DNA of 12,186 nucleotides from Methanomicrobiales archaeon (GTDB taxonomy: Archaea; Halobacteriota; Methanomicrobia; Methanomicrobiales; Methanospirillaceae): the NCBI GenBank assembly GCA_012798365.1, contig JAAZNH010000162.1, positions 1-12,186 on the forward strand, read 5' to 3'. How positions within the stretch are numbered: the stretch's first letter is position 1; each line of letters starts with the position of its first letter. A program made the position numbers and the translations under genes. Positions 5,603 through 12,186 of the stretch are shown in pieces. Under the pieces are notes generated by a model that made no database searches, was not told the origin of the DNA, and saw nothing but the letters and a program-made list of their open reading frames with translations.

Positions 5603-7051
5603 ATGGCGGGCAACGACAACTCCATAGATTCCGTCATCGTTGTCGCAGGGATCATCGGATGCTTTCTCGTGTTCTTCCTGATGTTTTTTATTCCCTTTAT
5701 TGATCTTTTACCGTTCATTCTTGGCGGAGTAATACTCCTTATGGTCATCGTGGTTCTGGGGGTATCATTTTCCGGGTTTTCAGATCCAGGCACGACAGGA
5801 CAAAACACCAGGGACACTTCGCCACAACCAGCCCCGGTCCAGGAGCCTGAAACGTCTCCGGCACTACCCGGCAAATCGGGAGGTAGTTCAGCACTGGATT
5901 ACTTTTTCTGGAGTGTGATAGCCGTACTCTTTGCCGGCACCGTGCTATTCAATCAGCTGACCCGGATGTACTTTAATGCCCAGACGTATCTGTGGTGTTT
6001 CCTGTATTTCGCGGGTCTTGTTTTCTTCGGGTCCATTGCAGGTTTTGGGATAGAGTTCTGGAAGGCACGCAGGGAAAACCAGTCTGTCCCGGATGCGAAA
6101 AAGGCGCTTTACCTGCCGCTGGCAAGGAAGGGGCTCATACTATTTGGTCTGTTTATCCTGGCATTTTTCTTCTTCAGGATATGGAAACAATCGATTCAGG
6201 GAGAAACCGTTCCGGAAACTGACATATTCATCCTGGGAATCCTCCTCATGCTCCTCTATCTGTATTACCGGGGCTATCGGTACCTGAAGCCCGCTGTTGG
6301 GGAGAGTGGCAAGGGAAGCCGGTTGGAAAACCTCATTGGTTTCATCGGGGAATTATTCAGGTTCTTTAAAGGGAATTTTGCCGGATATATTCTCGCCGCG
6401 ATCCTCCTGAACGCGGGTATTGCACTTGTTCTCTATCTTGCAATGAACCGGATCATCACGCTCGATCTCACCAAATCAGCCGGGTTCCTCCTCTTCATCC
6501 TGTTCGCATTTGGCAACCTCATGCTGTTTGCCCTGATTCTGCTCAGGCTGGAGTATATCAAGAAACACCCCCTCTCAGAAAGCGGAGTCGTTCTTCCGGC
6601 ACCACCGGGCACTCCCGGTTTTTACCTGACTCCCCAGGCTGGAACCTTCATGATGGGTATTCTCATGATCGGTTTTCTCATTGCGTTCTTTGCAGTCCCG
6701 TTCCTTGCGGCTGATCTTGTATTCAACGATAATCCGTCCCAGAAATCCAGCATACCGGAAAATAAAAAGATCAACATTGTCATCGGGAATACTGATCCAT
6801 CAAAGGTAATCGTTCATTATTATGAAGGAGAGGATTCGGACCGCCTTGTCTTCCTGGAAGCGATGATTTATGATCAGAACAGCACGCTCTTAGATCGATC
6901 GGTACTTGGTTCAGAACGGGAGATTTCTCCGCTCAGAGACAGCCAGATTGTTTTTTCCGGAGTATTTCCGGAGCGTTCAAGAATTATTGTACGCGGGCAT
7001 TTTACCGATGGGACGAACCAGATTGTCCACGAATCGCTCCTCTCAACCTGA
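5603..7051 (+). CDS. Polytopic membrane protein of unknown function
   Basis: This 482-residue protein was not recognised as any family. It shows about nine hydrophobic segments (roughly 11-32, 35-57, 101-120, 127-150, 175-191, 207-222, 258-280, 291-315 and 350-371). A Pro/Thr/Gly-rich linker (about 60-97) follows the second segment. The C-terminal domain of about 110 residues is hydrophilic and looks beta-rich (KINIVIGN..., IIVRGHFTDG), probably facing outside if the N-terminus is inside. Phe-rich helices and FxxW patterns do not point to a known transporter. ATG 5603 fits the promoter spacing but has only a weak GGTAG upstream. It has its own promoter and reads towards a convergent gene, so a functional tie to hgcAB is not implied. 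Confidence 0.8.
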   Translation: MAGNDNSIDSVIVVAGIIGCFLVFFLMFFIPFIDLLPFILGGVILLMVIVVLGVSFSGFSDPGTTGQNTRDTSPQPAPVQEPETSPALPGKSGGSSALDYFFWSVIAVLFAGTVLFNQLTRMYFNAQTYLWCFLYFAGLVFFGSIAGFGIEFWKARRENQSVPDAKKALYLPLARKGLILFGLFILAFFFFRIWKQSIQGETVPETDIFILGILLMLLYLYYRGYRYLKPAVGESGKGSRLENLIGFIGELFRFFKGNFAGYILAAILLNAGIALVLYLAMNRIITLDLTKSAGFLLFILFAFGNLMLFALILLRLEYIKKHPLSESGVVLPAPPGTPGFYLTPQAGTFMMGILMIGFLIAFFAVPFLAADLVFNDNPSQKSSIPENKKINIVIGNTDPSKVIVHYYEGEDSDRLVFLEAMIYDQNSTLLDRSVLGSEREISPLRDSQIVFSGVFPERSRIIVRGHFTDGTNQIVHESLLST

Positions 7052-7157
7052 TTTCTCGACCTGGTGACTAATAATAAAAACCTACTCGCAGGGGGCCTCG
7101 CAGATTGGGTCGTGGCAGCGAGGAGTGAGAAGACCCTCCAGATTTTCCCCGGTTCCC

Positions 7158-7180
7158 CCTTTTCTCCGACGGAGAAAAGG
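7158..7180. repeat. Perfect 11-bp inverted repeat with a 1-base centre
   Basis: CCTTTTCTCCG and CGGAGAAAAGG flank a single A, about 107 bases after the stop of the membrane protein gene. It may be a transcript-end hairpin or a protein-binding palindrome. Confidence 0.65.
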
Positions 7181-7317
7181 ACATCTCTCATTTCAGGTCC
7201 CCAGAGTGTCCCGGCTCGCGTCCATGAGCATCCCGAATGGGACACACGCACACCGTTTCATTTCACCACCCATTAGCGTCTGTTAGCCGCAGTACTTCCG
7301 AGTGATTTTTCACCGGG

Positions 7318-7337
7318 GACAAAACCGGTATTTTGTC
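7318..7337. repeat. Inverted repeat GACAAAA / TTTTGTC
   Basis: Perfect 7-bp arms flank CCGGTA. The T4 run in the right arm could contribute to termination on the + strand, but there is no extended T-tract. Confidence 0.5.
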
Positions 7338-7460
7338 AAGGTACTTCCCGCAGAATTCCGCCAGTATTTTTCCGCATTTGTCCTGTCAGTTTTGAAAAAA
7401 TGGGGAAACGGAGCCCTGTGAGGGCCCGGATTCGTCAGCCCCGCCAACAGGGATATTCAC

Positions 7461-7474
7461 CGTCGGTACCGACG
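7461..7474. repeat. 14-bp perfect palindrome CGTCGGTACCGACG
   Basis: This spacer-free palindrome begins 15 bases downstream of the stop codon of the small - strand gene. It could be a regulator site or a 3' structure. Confidence 0.55.
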
Positions 7475-7488
7475 TAGCCAGGATCATA

Positions 7489-7842
7489 TCAGATCAAAGG
7501 AGACCCGTCCCGGTGGATTTCAAGCAGCCAGCCATCTTCTACGCTGAAAAAGCGCCATGTCCCAAACTTCGAATATACCCAGAGTTCACGGGAGATCGTA
7601 TTGTTTCCCGGAATCGTCCGCAGGAGCGCAATCGCTTCCCGGTCCTCCGCTTCAATCTCAGCCGGCGATCTCCGGATTGATTCGATCCTCCGGATCCGGA
7701 CAAAGGTCACACGACTGTTGCCGGTTATCACGAGAACTGCCGGACTCTCGTTTGTCTGCCGGATTTCCATCACAATGCCGCGGGCTCGTGCAAGCATCAC
7801 TGCCTGCCGGATACCCTGCGTGGGAGGTCGACCCCGGGTCAC
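7489..7842 (-). CDS. Small protein of unknown function
   Basis: The frame opens at ATG 7851 (120 residues), but GGGAGGG lies directly against that ATG. The GTG three codons later (7842) has a normal 9-base spacing and is preferred, giving 117 residues. Visible features are a basic N-terminal helix (RGRPPTQGIRQAVMLARARG), strand-like segments (PAVLVITGN, VTFVRIRRI), an acidic helix (AEIEAEDREAIALL) and an aromatic C-terminus (ELWVYSKFGTWRFFSVEDGW). I do not recognise the family. The helix-strand-strand layout recalls small nuclease-like folds, but no clear D-(E)xK triad is present, so no function is assigned. Composition matches its neighbours. A 9-bp inverted repeat lies just upstream. Confidence 0.65.
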   Translation of the reverse strand: MTRGRPPTQGIRQAVMLARARGIVMEIRQTNESPAVLVITGNSRVTFVRIRRIESIRRSPAEIEAEDREAIALLRTIPGNNTISRELWVYSKFGTWRFFSVEDGWLLEIHRDGSPLI

Positions 7843-7883
7843 TCCCGACATCCCTCCCTCTTTCGCAATTTCCTTTCTTGAGC

Positions 7884-7908
7884 CGGGATTCCAAAAATCG
7901 GAATCCCG
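7884..7908. repeat. Inverted repeat CGGGATTCC / GGAATCCCG upstream of the small - strand gene
   Basis: Perfect 9-bp arms with loop AAAAATC lie about 35-60 bases upstream of the gene start, in the position of a promoter or operator. A further related half-site, GATTCCCG, lies at 7912-7919. No clear TATA box was seen here. Confidence 0.55.
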
Positions 7909-8444
7909 TACGATTCCCGAAAATGTGCTTCCTCAGTCGGTTCTGTCATGTACTGTCCTCTTCTACTTTCCGCTCTTGTTCGCAGCAGAGCCCCCGCTAT
8001 CCGTACTGCTGTTCCTCTCCAGAGAAATATCCGGAACGCTTACACCGTCCGGTGTTTTCCATGGAGTCCGCGGTCCAGCCCACATCCACAAAAGCCGGGG
8101 CCGGCGTTCACCTGCCTGATCCGGTACAGGGTTTTCCCGTACCTGCCCTGCACGGGACCATGGCCCGGAATCAGGATTGGATTTTCCTATCCTGGTCCTG
8201 TTCCGGCTCTGTACCCGTTCCCGTTTATCGTGCAGTGCGGTCAATTTGTATTTTAATTAGTGTAATAAAAAATAGGTTATCAACTTGCTGGTGACTGCCT
8301 GAACACTGGTACATTACCGGGCAATCCGCGGGGTATTCCGGCCCGGAAGGGAGCTGCAACCCGGGCTGCAGCTGCAGGAGCGCAGGGAAAAATCCTGATC
8401 CGGTAATTCCGGGAAAATACATCCTCATATTCTGGCGGATCGAC
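7909..8444. other. Long noncoding stretch
   Basis: No gene could be supported. Long open frames here (for example the + strand frame 7557-8294) are low-complexity Ser/Arg/Pro-rich translations without family features and run over the small - strand gene. Visible structure is limited to short hairpins such as ACACCG/CGGTGT followed by T4 (8042-8058), a near-perfect palindrome at 8352-8373, and an AT-rich patch around 8250-8282. I see no recognisable RNA gene. Confidence 0.5.
8352..8373. repeat. Near-perfect 22-bp palindrome
   Basis: AGCTGCA and TGCAGCT arms flank a CCCGGG core, with only the bases either side of the core failing to pair. It lies about 95 bases after the tupA stop on the - strand. 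Confidence 0.5.
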
Positions 8445-8458
8445 AAAAAAGGGAAAAA
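8445..8458 (-). terminator. T-tract terminator of tupA
   Basis: On the - strand, T5, CCC and T6 follow the tupA stop after 9 bases. Closely spaced T-tracts of this kind are the usual archaeal intrinsic terminator. Confidence 0.7.
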
Positions 8459-8467
8459 TGGATGTGA

Positions 8468-9529
8468 TTACTTTGCTGCTGCAGTGGTTGCGGCTGCAGC
8501 GGCAGTTGCTGCAGCGGCGGGTGCTGCGGGCGGCTTGACATCAGTTGCCGGGGATGTGTGGTCGCCGACATACCCTGCCTTTGCATCAGGAACAGTCACG
8601 CTCATCGGGATGAAGAGCGCCTTGCCGTACTTGTCAACACCGAACTTGCCGATCTCTGCCTGGGTTGCGGGGTCGATTAAGAAGTTGACGAAGTTGTTGG
8701 CCATCTGGATCTTGTCAGCCGGCTGCTTGTCATTGTACACTGTCATGACGCTGTAGATGTTCAGGAGACTTGCACCCTGGGTGATGAGCGGCTTGATCGC
8801 AAGGTCCTTCTGGTATGCAAGGTAGGTACCCTCATCGGTCAGGACATATGCGCCCTTCTCGTTTGCCATCTGGAGGGTCTCTCCCATGCCCTTACCGGCC
8901 TCTACGTACCAGGTGCCGGACTTCTGGACCTGGGTAGAGTAGTTGAACTTTGCCGCGGACCAGACACCCTTCTCGGCAGTGTGGGTTCCGGAACCGTCGC
9001 CACGGGAGACGAATGCAACACCGGCAGTCTTGTTGGTACCCTTGATGAGCAGGGTGGAGAATGCCTTTTCAGGTGTCATACCCTTGATTCCGGCCGGGTC
9101 ATTTTCAGGTCCGACAATGATGAATGAGTTCGATGCAAATGAGCGGCGGTTGATGCCGTAGCCGTCTTTCACAAATGCCAGTTCCTGGCTGGGGGAGTGG
9201 ACGAGAAGGACATCTGCGTCACCCTTCTTGGCAAGCTCGATTGCCTTACCGGTACCCTGGGAGGTAATTTTCAGCTTCACATTGTACTGCTTCTCGAACA
9301 TCGGCTGGAGCATGTCGAGCAGTTTCGTGTCATACAAGCTTGTTGTGGTTGCAATCAGGAGCTCCTTCTGGGGCTCGGCTGCGGGGGTCGGGGCAGCGGT
9401 CGGGGCTGCAGTTGCTGCGGCGGTTGCCGGAGTTGTCGTCGTCTGCTGGCCGGTACATCCCGCAAAGGATGCCGCAAGCAGCAGAAGGACTAAAGCCATG
9501 GATAAAAATCCTACATGCATACGGGTCAT
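8468..9529 (-). CDS. tupA: Tungstate ABC transporter substrate-binding lipoprotein, TupA-like
   Basis: This 353-residue protein has a hydrophobic signal with lipobox AASFAGC (Cys25), a Thr/Ala/Pro-rich linker (about 29-53), and then a periplasmic-binding-type domain with TupA hallmarks: ATTTSLYDTKLLDML (60-74), SQGTGKAIELAKKGDADVLL (90-109) and SRGDGSGTHTAEKGVW (175-190). It would be lipid-anchored outside the membrane and deliver tungstate to the permease. An unusual Pro/Ala/Thr-rich tail of about 30 residues ends the protein. ATG 9529 is used, though Met4 (9520) is possible; neither has a strong ribosome binding site. It follows wtpC by 80 bases in the same direction, with a T-tract terminator after it, so it is probably the last gene of that operon. 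Confidence 0.92.
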   Translation of the reverse strand: MTRMHVGFLSMALVLLLLAASFAGCTGQQTTTTPATAAATAAPTAAPTPAAEPQKELLIATTTSLYDTKLLDMLQPMFEKQYNVKLKITSQGTGKAIELAKKGDADVLLVHSPSQELAFVKDGYGINRRSFASNSFIIVGPENDPAGIKGMTPEKAFSTLLIKGTNKTAGVAFVSRGDGSGTHTAEKGVWSAAKFNYSTQVQKSGTWYVEAGKGMGETLQMANEKGAYVLTDEGTYLAYQKDLAIKPLITQGASLLNIYSVMTVYNDKQPADKIQMANNFVNFLIDPATQAEIGKFGVDKYGKALFIPMSVTVPDAKAGYVGDHTSPATDVKPPAAPAAAATAAAAATTAAAK

Positions 9530-9609
9530 AGTAAATTACCGGCATGATGATTGGATGGATCATTATTGAATGTTTCTTTTACGTTCCGGTTCAGGGCATC
9601 AACTAGTAA

Positions 9610-10722
9610 TCAGGTGATTGAGAAACCCGGTCTGGTATCGGGATTCCGTGTTTCAAATACCTGCGGGGGCAATACATGAACGGCAGTTGCCTTGAACGAT
9701 ACACACACGGGTGTGCCGGCATCAAAAGCCAGTTCCGCAACAGATTTGGTTGTGACAACTGCGGTAATATTCACCCCAATATCGATGAAAAGAAGTGCCA
9801 GTGAGCCAGAGATGGTTTTTTGGATAATCGTACCATCGAAGATATTCCGTGCACTGGTCTTGTTCCCGTCATGTTTCAGTACCGTGATGTCATCTGCCCT
9901 GATACAGAGCGCGATATGGCTGCCCGGTTTTGCCCTGGCCATCACGGCAACCCGGTTTTTCCCGATATCGACTGTACAGAGCCCGTCTTCGCAGGACATG
10001 ACCGTCCCTTTCAGGATGTTCTCAAAACCGAGGAACCGGGCAACCCGTTCTGAACATGGGGAAGCGAAGATCGTATCAACCCTGTCCTCCTGTGCAAGCC
10101 GGCCATCAATGATCATGGCCATCCGGGTACCAAGACTTGTCGCATCGCGACGGTCATGGGTGACATGGACAATAGTCAGTCCCTGGTCCCGGTGGATCGA
10201 GCGGAGTTCTTCAATAAAACGATCCCTGGTAATCGGATCGAGCGCTGAGAGCGGTTCATCGAGTAACAGTAGTTCCGGATCGATTGCAAGGGCGCGGGCG
10301 ATTGCAACACGCTGCTGCTCACCGCCACTCAGAGTAAGCGGTGCACGGCACGCGAGATGGGTTATCTCGAACTGCTTCATCAGCTTGTTCACCTGTTGTC
10401 CAACCTCGAGTGCCGGCAGGTGGCGCATCTTCATCCCGAACGCGATATTCTTCTCAACGGTCATATGGGGGAAGAGGGAATAATCCTGGTACACAAGCCC
10501 AATCCTGCGTTTCTCAGGAGGAATCCCCCTCACATCCTTCCCCTCCTGCAGGATCCGCCCGCTGTCTGGCACAAGGAGGCCTGAAATTGCTTCCAGAATG
10601 ATGGTCTTTCCGGCACCCGATGGACCCATGATAAAATAATAATCCCCTTTTTGTATGGAGAGGGAAACCTCATCGAGTAGGAAATCCCCCAGCGCTATCG
10701 ACACCCGGTCAAACTCGATCAT
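9610..10722 (-). CDS. wtpC: Tungstate/molybdate ABC transporter ATP-binding protein, WtpC-like
   Basis: This protein has 370 residues from the second of two adjacent ATGs (10722), which has better spacing from GGGGAG; the first ATG (10725) is only 2 bases away from it. In 371-residue numbering, the ATPase domain has Walker A GPSGAGKT (34-41), Q-loop YQD (79-81), signature LSGGEQQ (132-138), Walker B LLLLDEP (152-158), D-loop SALD and switch His190. The C-terminal part (about 292-352) looks like a TOBE/MOP oxyanion-binding domain (FDGTIIQKTISGSLALLFIDIG...), which in this family senses molybdate or tungstate and inhibits transport. It overlaps the end of the permease gene by 14 bases, so the two are translationally linked. 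It powers import by the adjacent WtpB. Confidence 0.92.
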   Translation of the reverse strand: MIEFDRVSIALGDFLLDEVSLSIQKGDYYFIMGPSGAGKTIILEAISGLLVPDSGRILQEGKDVRGIPPEKRRIGLVYQDYSLFPHMTVEKNIAFGMKMRHLPALEVGQQVNKLMKQFEITHLACRAPLTLSGGEQQRVAIARALAIDPELLLLDEPLSALDPITRDRFIEELRSIHRDQGLTIVHVTHDRRDATSLGTRMAMIIDGRLAQEDRVDTIFASPCSERVARFLGFENILKGTVMSCEDGLCTVDIGKNRVAVMARAKPGSHIALCIRADDITVLKHDGNKTSARNIFDGTIIQKTISGSLALLFIDIGVNITAVVTTKSVAELAFDAGTPVCVSFKATAVHVLPPQVFETRNPDTRPGFSIT

Positions 10723-11557
10723 CATATCTCCCCAGGTACCGGGTAACCGACCGGAGTATCAGGAAAACTGCAAAACATGCAACGATCATCACAAATGCCA
10801 CAGCGCTGCTCTCTTTGATCCCGCCAGTGGTAAACCGGTAATAGATGAGTGTGGAGATGATCATGGGATAGTAAGCAATCATAATCACGGCAGCGAACTC
10901 GCTGATAGCGCGCCCCCATGCAAGGATGCATCCATTGAAGATGTGCCGGATGGAGCTGGGCAGGACAATGAGGCAGAATGCCTGGAACCGGGTCGCTCCC
11001 AGTGTGCGGGCGACATTCTCCAGATGTACCGGAACTTTCTGGAAACCTTCCCGAACCGTGTTCACATAGAAGGGCATGGCCACAAACAGCATAGCGACAA
11101 CGATGCCTAAGAAAGCGTCTTCAAAAACAATTCCCATCTCTTTTAACGGGGCACCGATAAGGCCACGCTGCATGAAGAGGATATAGACCATCAGGCCGGC
11201 CACCGTATGGGGAAGGACAAGAGGGAGATCAATCAGGCTTTCAACAACCTGGTTGAAACGCGACTGGGTACGGGCGAGAACATAGGAGAGGGGCGTCCCA
11301 AATATAATCAGGATTGCCACCGCCACAAGACCGGCTCCGAACGTCAGCAGGATCGAGTCGATAACCTGCTTCTGGGTTGCAATGCTTATCAGGAACGGGA
11401 TATCTGCGAGTTGCCCGATTGTTATGTTGAGGAGAGCAAGGAGGGGAAGGAGTACCAGCATGCCGCCTATGAGAGAAAAGCCGATAAGGCACCAGTCGAG
11501 CTGGCCGACACTTCCCCTAATCTCGATCCAGCGACGCGTTCTTGGGGTATCGTTCAT
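10709..11557 (-). CDS. wtpB: Tungstate/molybdate ABC transporter permease, WtpB-like
   Basis: This protein has 282 residues from ATG 11557, chosen because GGAGAG (11566-11561) lies just upstream; an in-frame TTG at 11578 would add seven residues but lacks such a site. It shows about six membrane helices. IDLPLVLPHTVAGLMVYILF is typical of ModB/WtpB permeases, and ARTLGATRFQAFCLIVLPSS...GCILAWGRAISEFAA is the EAA coupling loop that contacts the ATPase. It forms the membrane channel for oxyanion import. The gene has its own TATA box at 11611-11618, separated from upstream wtpA by a T8 terminator. Confidence 0.92.
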   Translation of the reverse strand: MNDTPRTRRWIEIRGSVGQLDWCLIGFSLIGGMLVLLPLLALLNITIGQLADIPFLISIATQKQVIDSILLTFGAGLVAVAILIIFGTPLSYVLARTQSRFNQVVESLIDLPLVLPHTVAGLMVYILFMQRGLIGAPLKEMGIVFEDAFLGIVVAMLFVAMPFYVNTVREGFQKVPVHLENVARTLGATRFQAFCLIVLPSSIRHIFNGCILAWGRAISEFAAVIMIAYYPMIISTLIYYRFTTGGIKESSAVAFVMIVACFAVFLILRSVTRYLGRYDDRV

Positions 11558-11610
11558 AGGCTCTCCATGATTTGTCAAGGGATCTCGTATATCATATCAG
11601 AGGGAACCTG

Positions 11611-11618
11611 CTTATATG
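11611..11618 (-). promoter_or_regulatory. TATA box of the wtpB-wtpC-tupA transcript
   Basis: CATATAAG on the - strand predicts transcription from about 11590, leaving a leader of about 30 bases before ATG 11557. An AT-rich GATATGATATAC stretch lies just after the box and might be a regulator site. Confidence 0.6.
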
Positions 11619-11670
11619 CCACACCAACATATCCGAAGGGCGTTATTTTCAGTCCGTTTACCGTGCAGAG

Positions 11671-11678
11671 AAAAAAAA
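11671..11678 (-). terminator. T8 terminator after wtpA
   Basis: Eight consecutive T residues on the - strand lie 7 bases after the wtpA stop. This is a good archaeal intrinsic terminator and probably reduces readthrough from wtpA into wtpB. Confidence 0.7.
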
Positions 11679-11685
11679 GTTCAGG

Positions 11686-12186
11686 TTAGGGTTGCTTGTT
11701 CACCAGCGGAGCAAGCGATGTGGGCACCGAGCCAAATCCATCGGCTGGGACAATCGGGGGTTGTCCGTCAGCAGCGAGGATTGCCTGACCCTCAGGACCA
11801 ATCAGCATCTCGACAAATGCAAGTCCCATATCGGGGTGTTCAGCAATCTTGGGGACGGTGACTCCATAGACAATCGGGGATCCAACATAGCTGGTTGTCC
11901 CGTTACCCTTGACGGCTTTCGTTTGCACGGTCTTGTAGTTGTCAGCGTACTTGACCGCGGACAGGTCAATCTCCTCAGAGAGCTCGACAAACTTCAGGTT
12001 GTTCTGGACTGCAACGCTGTGGTATTCCCATGCATAATCGATACCGCCGGCCTGGACCATCTGGACAAGTTCAACACTCTTTGGACGGATGGTCAGCGAG
12101 GTCCCATCCGGAGAGGGATTGGTTGCATCAAGCGTCCATACATTACCTGTCTTTGTCGCAGTAATCTTGCTGTGGTCTTCAACAAG
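11686..12186 (-). CDS. wtpA: Tungstate/molybdate-binding protein WtpA (3' part, partial)
   Basis: The C-terminal 166 residues are visible; the start lies beyond the window edge. The frame is open from 12186, so the methionine at 12060 is internal. Signature text includes LTIRPKSVELVQMVQAGGID, YAWEYHSVAVQNNLKFVELS, EEIDLSAVKYADNY and SPIVYGVTVPKIAEHP, which match archaeal WtpA/ModA-type tungstate-binding proteins. The Asp and Glu of DYAWEY lie in the region that contacts the oxyanion in WtpA. It would deliver tungstate or molybdate to WtpBC, encoded next on the same strand. It is unrelated at the sequence level to TupA at the other end of the locus. Confidence 0.92.
   Translation of the reverse strand, partial: LVEDHSKITATKTGNVWTLDATNPSPDGTSLTIRPKSVELVQMVQAGGIDYAWEYHSVAVQNNLKFVELSEEIDLSAVKYADNYKTVQTKAVKGNGTTSYVGSPIVYGVTVPKIAEHPDMGLAFVEMLIGPEGQAILAADGQPPIVPADGFGSVPTSLAPLVNKQP

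Larger units (their letters stand above)
7052..7488. other. Noncoding gap between convergent genes, rich in inverted repeats
   Basis: No credible gene was found in these 437 bases. They hold several exact inverted repeats: 7158-7180 (11-bp arms), 7206-7245 (GTGTCCC/GGGACAC), 7318-7337 (7-bp arms), 7413-7425 (GCCCT/AGGGC) and 7461-7474 (a 14-bp palindrome). Some probably serve as 3' ends for the two genes that face each other here. A 70-codon open frame (7064-7276) has no recognisable content. Confidence 0.6.

Noticed and set aside
5513..7247. GTGTGTCCC (5513-5521) and an inverted copy (7239-7247) flanking the membrane protein gene, as possible mobile-element ends
   Set aside because: Only 9 bases match, a match of that length is expected by chance at this scale, no transposase lies between, and no target duplication was seen.
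7557..8294. A 245-codon + strand open frame
   Set aside because: The translation is Ser/Arg/Pro-rich without family features, overlaps the better-supported - strand gene, and other frames are equally open here, as expected for GC-rich DNA.
7052..8467. CRISPR array or tRNA gene in the gaps
   Set aside because: No regularly spaced direct repeats and no T-loop or acceptor-stem pairing were found on either strand; the repeats seen are unrelated palindromes.

Overview
The window looks like chromosomal DNA of a methanogenic archaeon, most likely Methanomicrobiales (a Methanoregula-like organism; the genus is inference). The evidence is a ferredoxin:thioredoxin reductase of archaeal type, a methanogen DUF166 protein, a tetrahydromethanopterin methyltransferase subunit A homologue, a Wtp-type tungstate transporter, archaeal TATA boxes and T-tract terminators, and GGAGGTGAT-like ribosome binding sites. 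No rRNA, tRNA, CRISPR array, transposase or mer genes were seen.

Region 1 (about 1-3493, + strand) is a tightly packed arsenic-resistance cluster: the 3' end of a ferredoxin:thioredoxin reductase catalytic subunit, a DGC-domain zinc-binding protein, a DUF166 protein, the arsenite efflux permease Acr3, a thioredoxin-coupled arsenate reductase ArsC, and a soluble MtrA-like corrinoid protein without the usual membrane anchor. The first three genes overlap by ATGA, and the last three are separated by 4-12 bases.

Region 2 (about 3494-5376, + strand) is the most notable part: a promoter with a perfect 8-bp inverted repeat, then a Cys-rich AbrB-like protein, hgcA and hgcB. HgcA has the diagnostic cap-helix motif NVWCAAGK and five C-terminal membrane helices; HgcB has two [4Fe-4S] motifs and the conserved extra cysteine. 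This pair is known to be required for mercury methylation. The hgcB stop codon lies in the loop of a 10-bp perfect inverted repeat, and the same frame continues for 17 codons to a second Cys motif (SCGCGK). Similar Cys-Gly-Cys clusters occur in all three proteins of this unit.

Region 3 (5377-8467) is poorly characterised. It holds a nine-helix membrane protein of unknown function (+), a small unknown protein (-), and two noncoding stretches (about 440 and 620 bases) rich in perfect inverted repeats.

Region 4 (8468-12186, - strand) is a tungstate/molybdate uptake locus. In transcription order it holds the 3' part of wtpA, a T8 terminator, a TATA box, wtpB, wtpC and then tupA. Two unrelated classes of oxyanion-binding protein therefore flank one permease/ATPase pair.

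Together the genes suggest metal and metalloid handling in an anaerobe. Ferredoxin electrons could pass via thioredoxin to ArsC, with arsenite then exported by Acr3. Methyl-corrinoid chemistry (an MtrA-like protein beside HgcA) may link the methyl pool of methanogenesis to mercury, and tungstate uptake supplies W-dependent methanogenesis enzymes. The links between neighbouring systems are inferred from position only.
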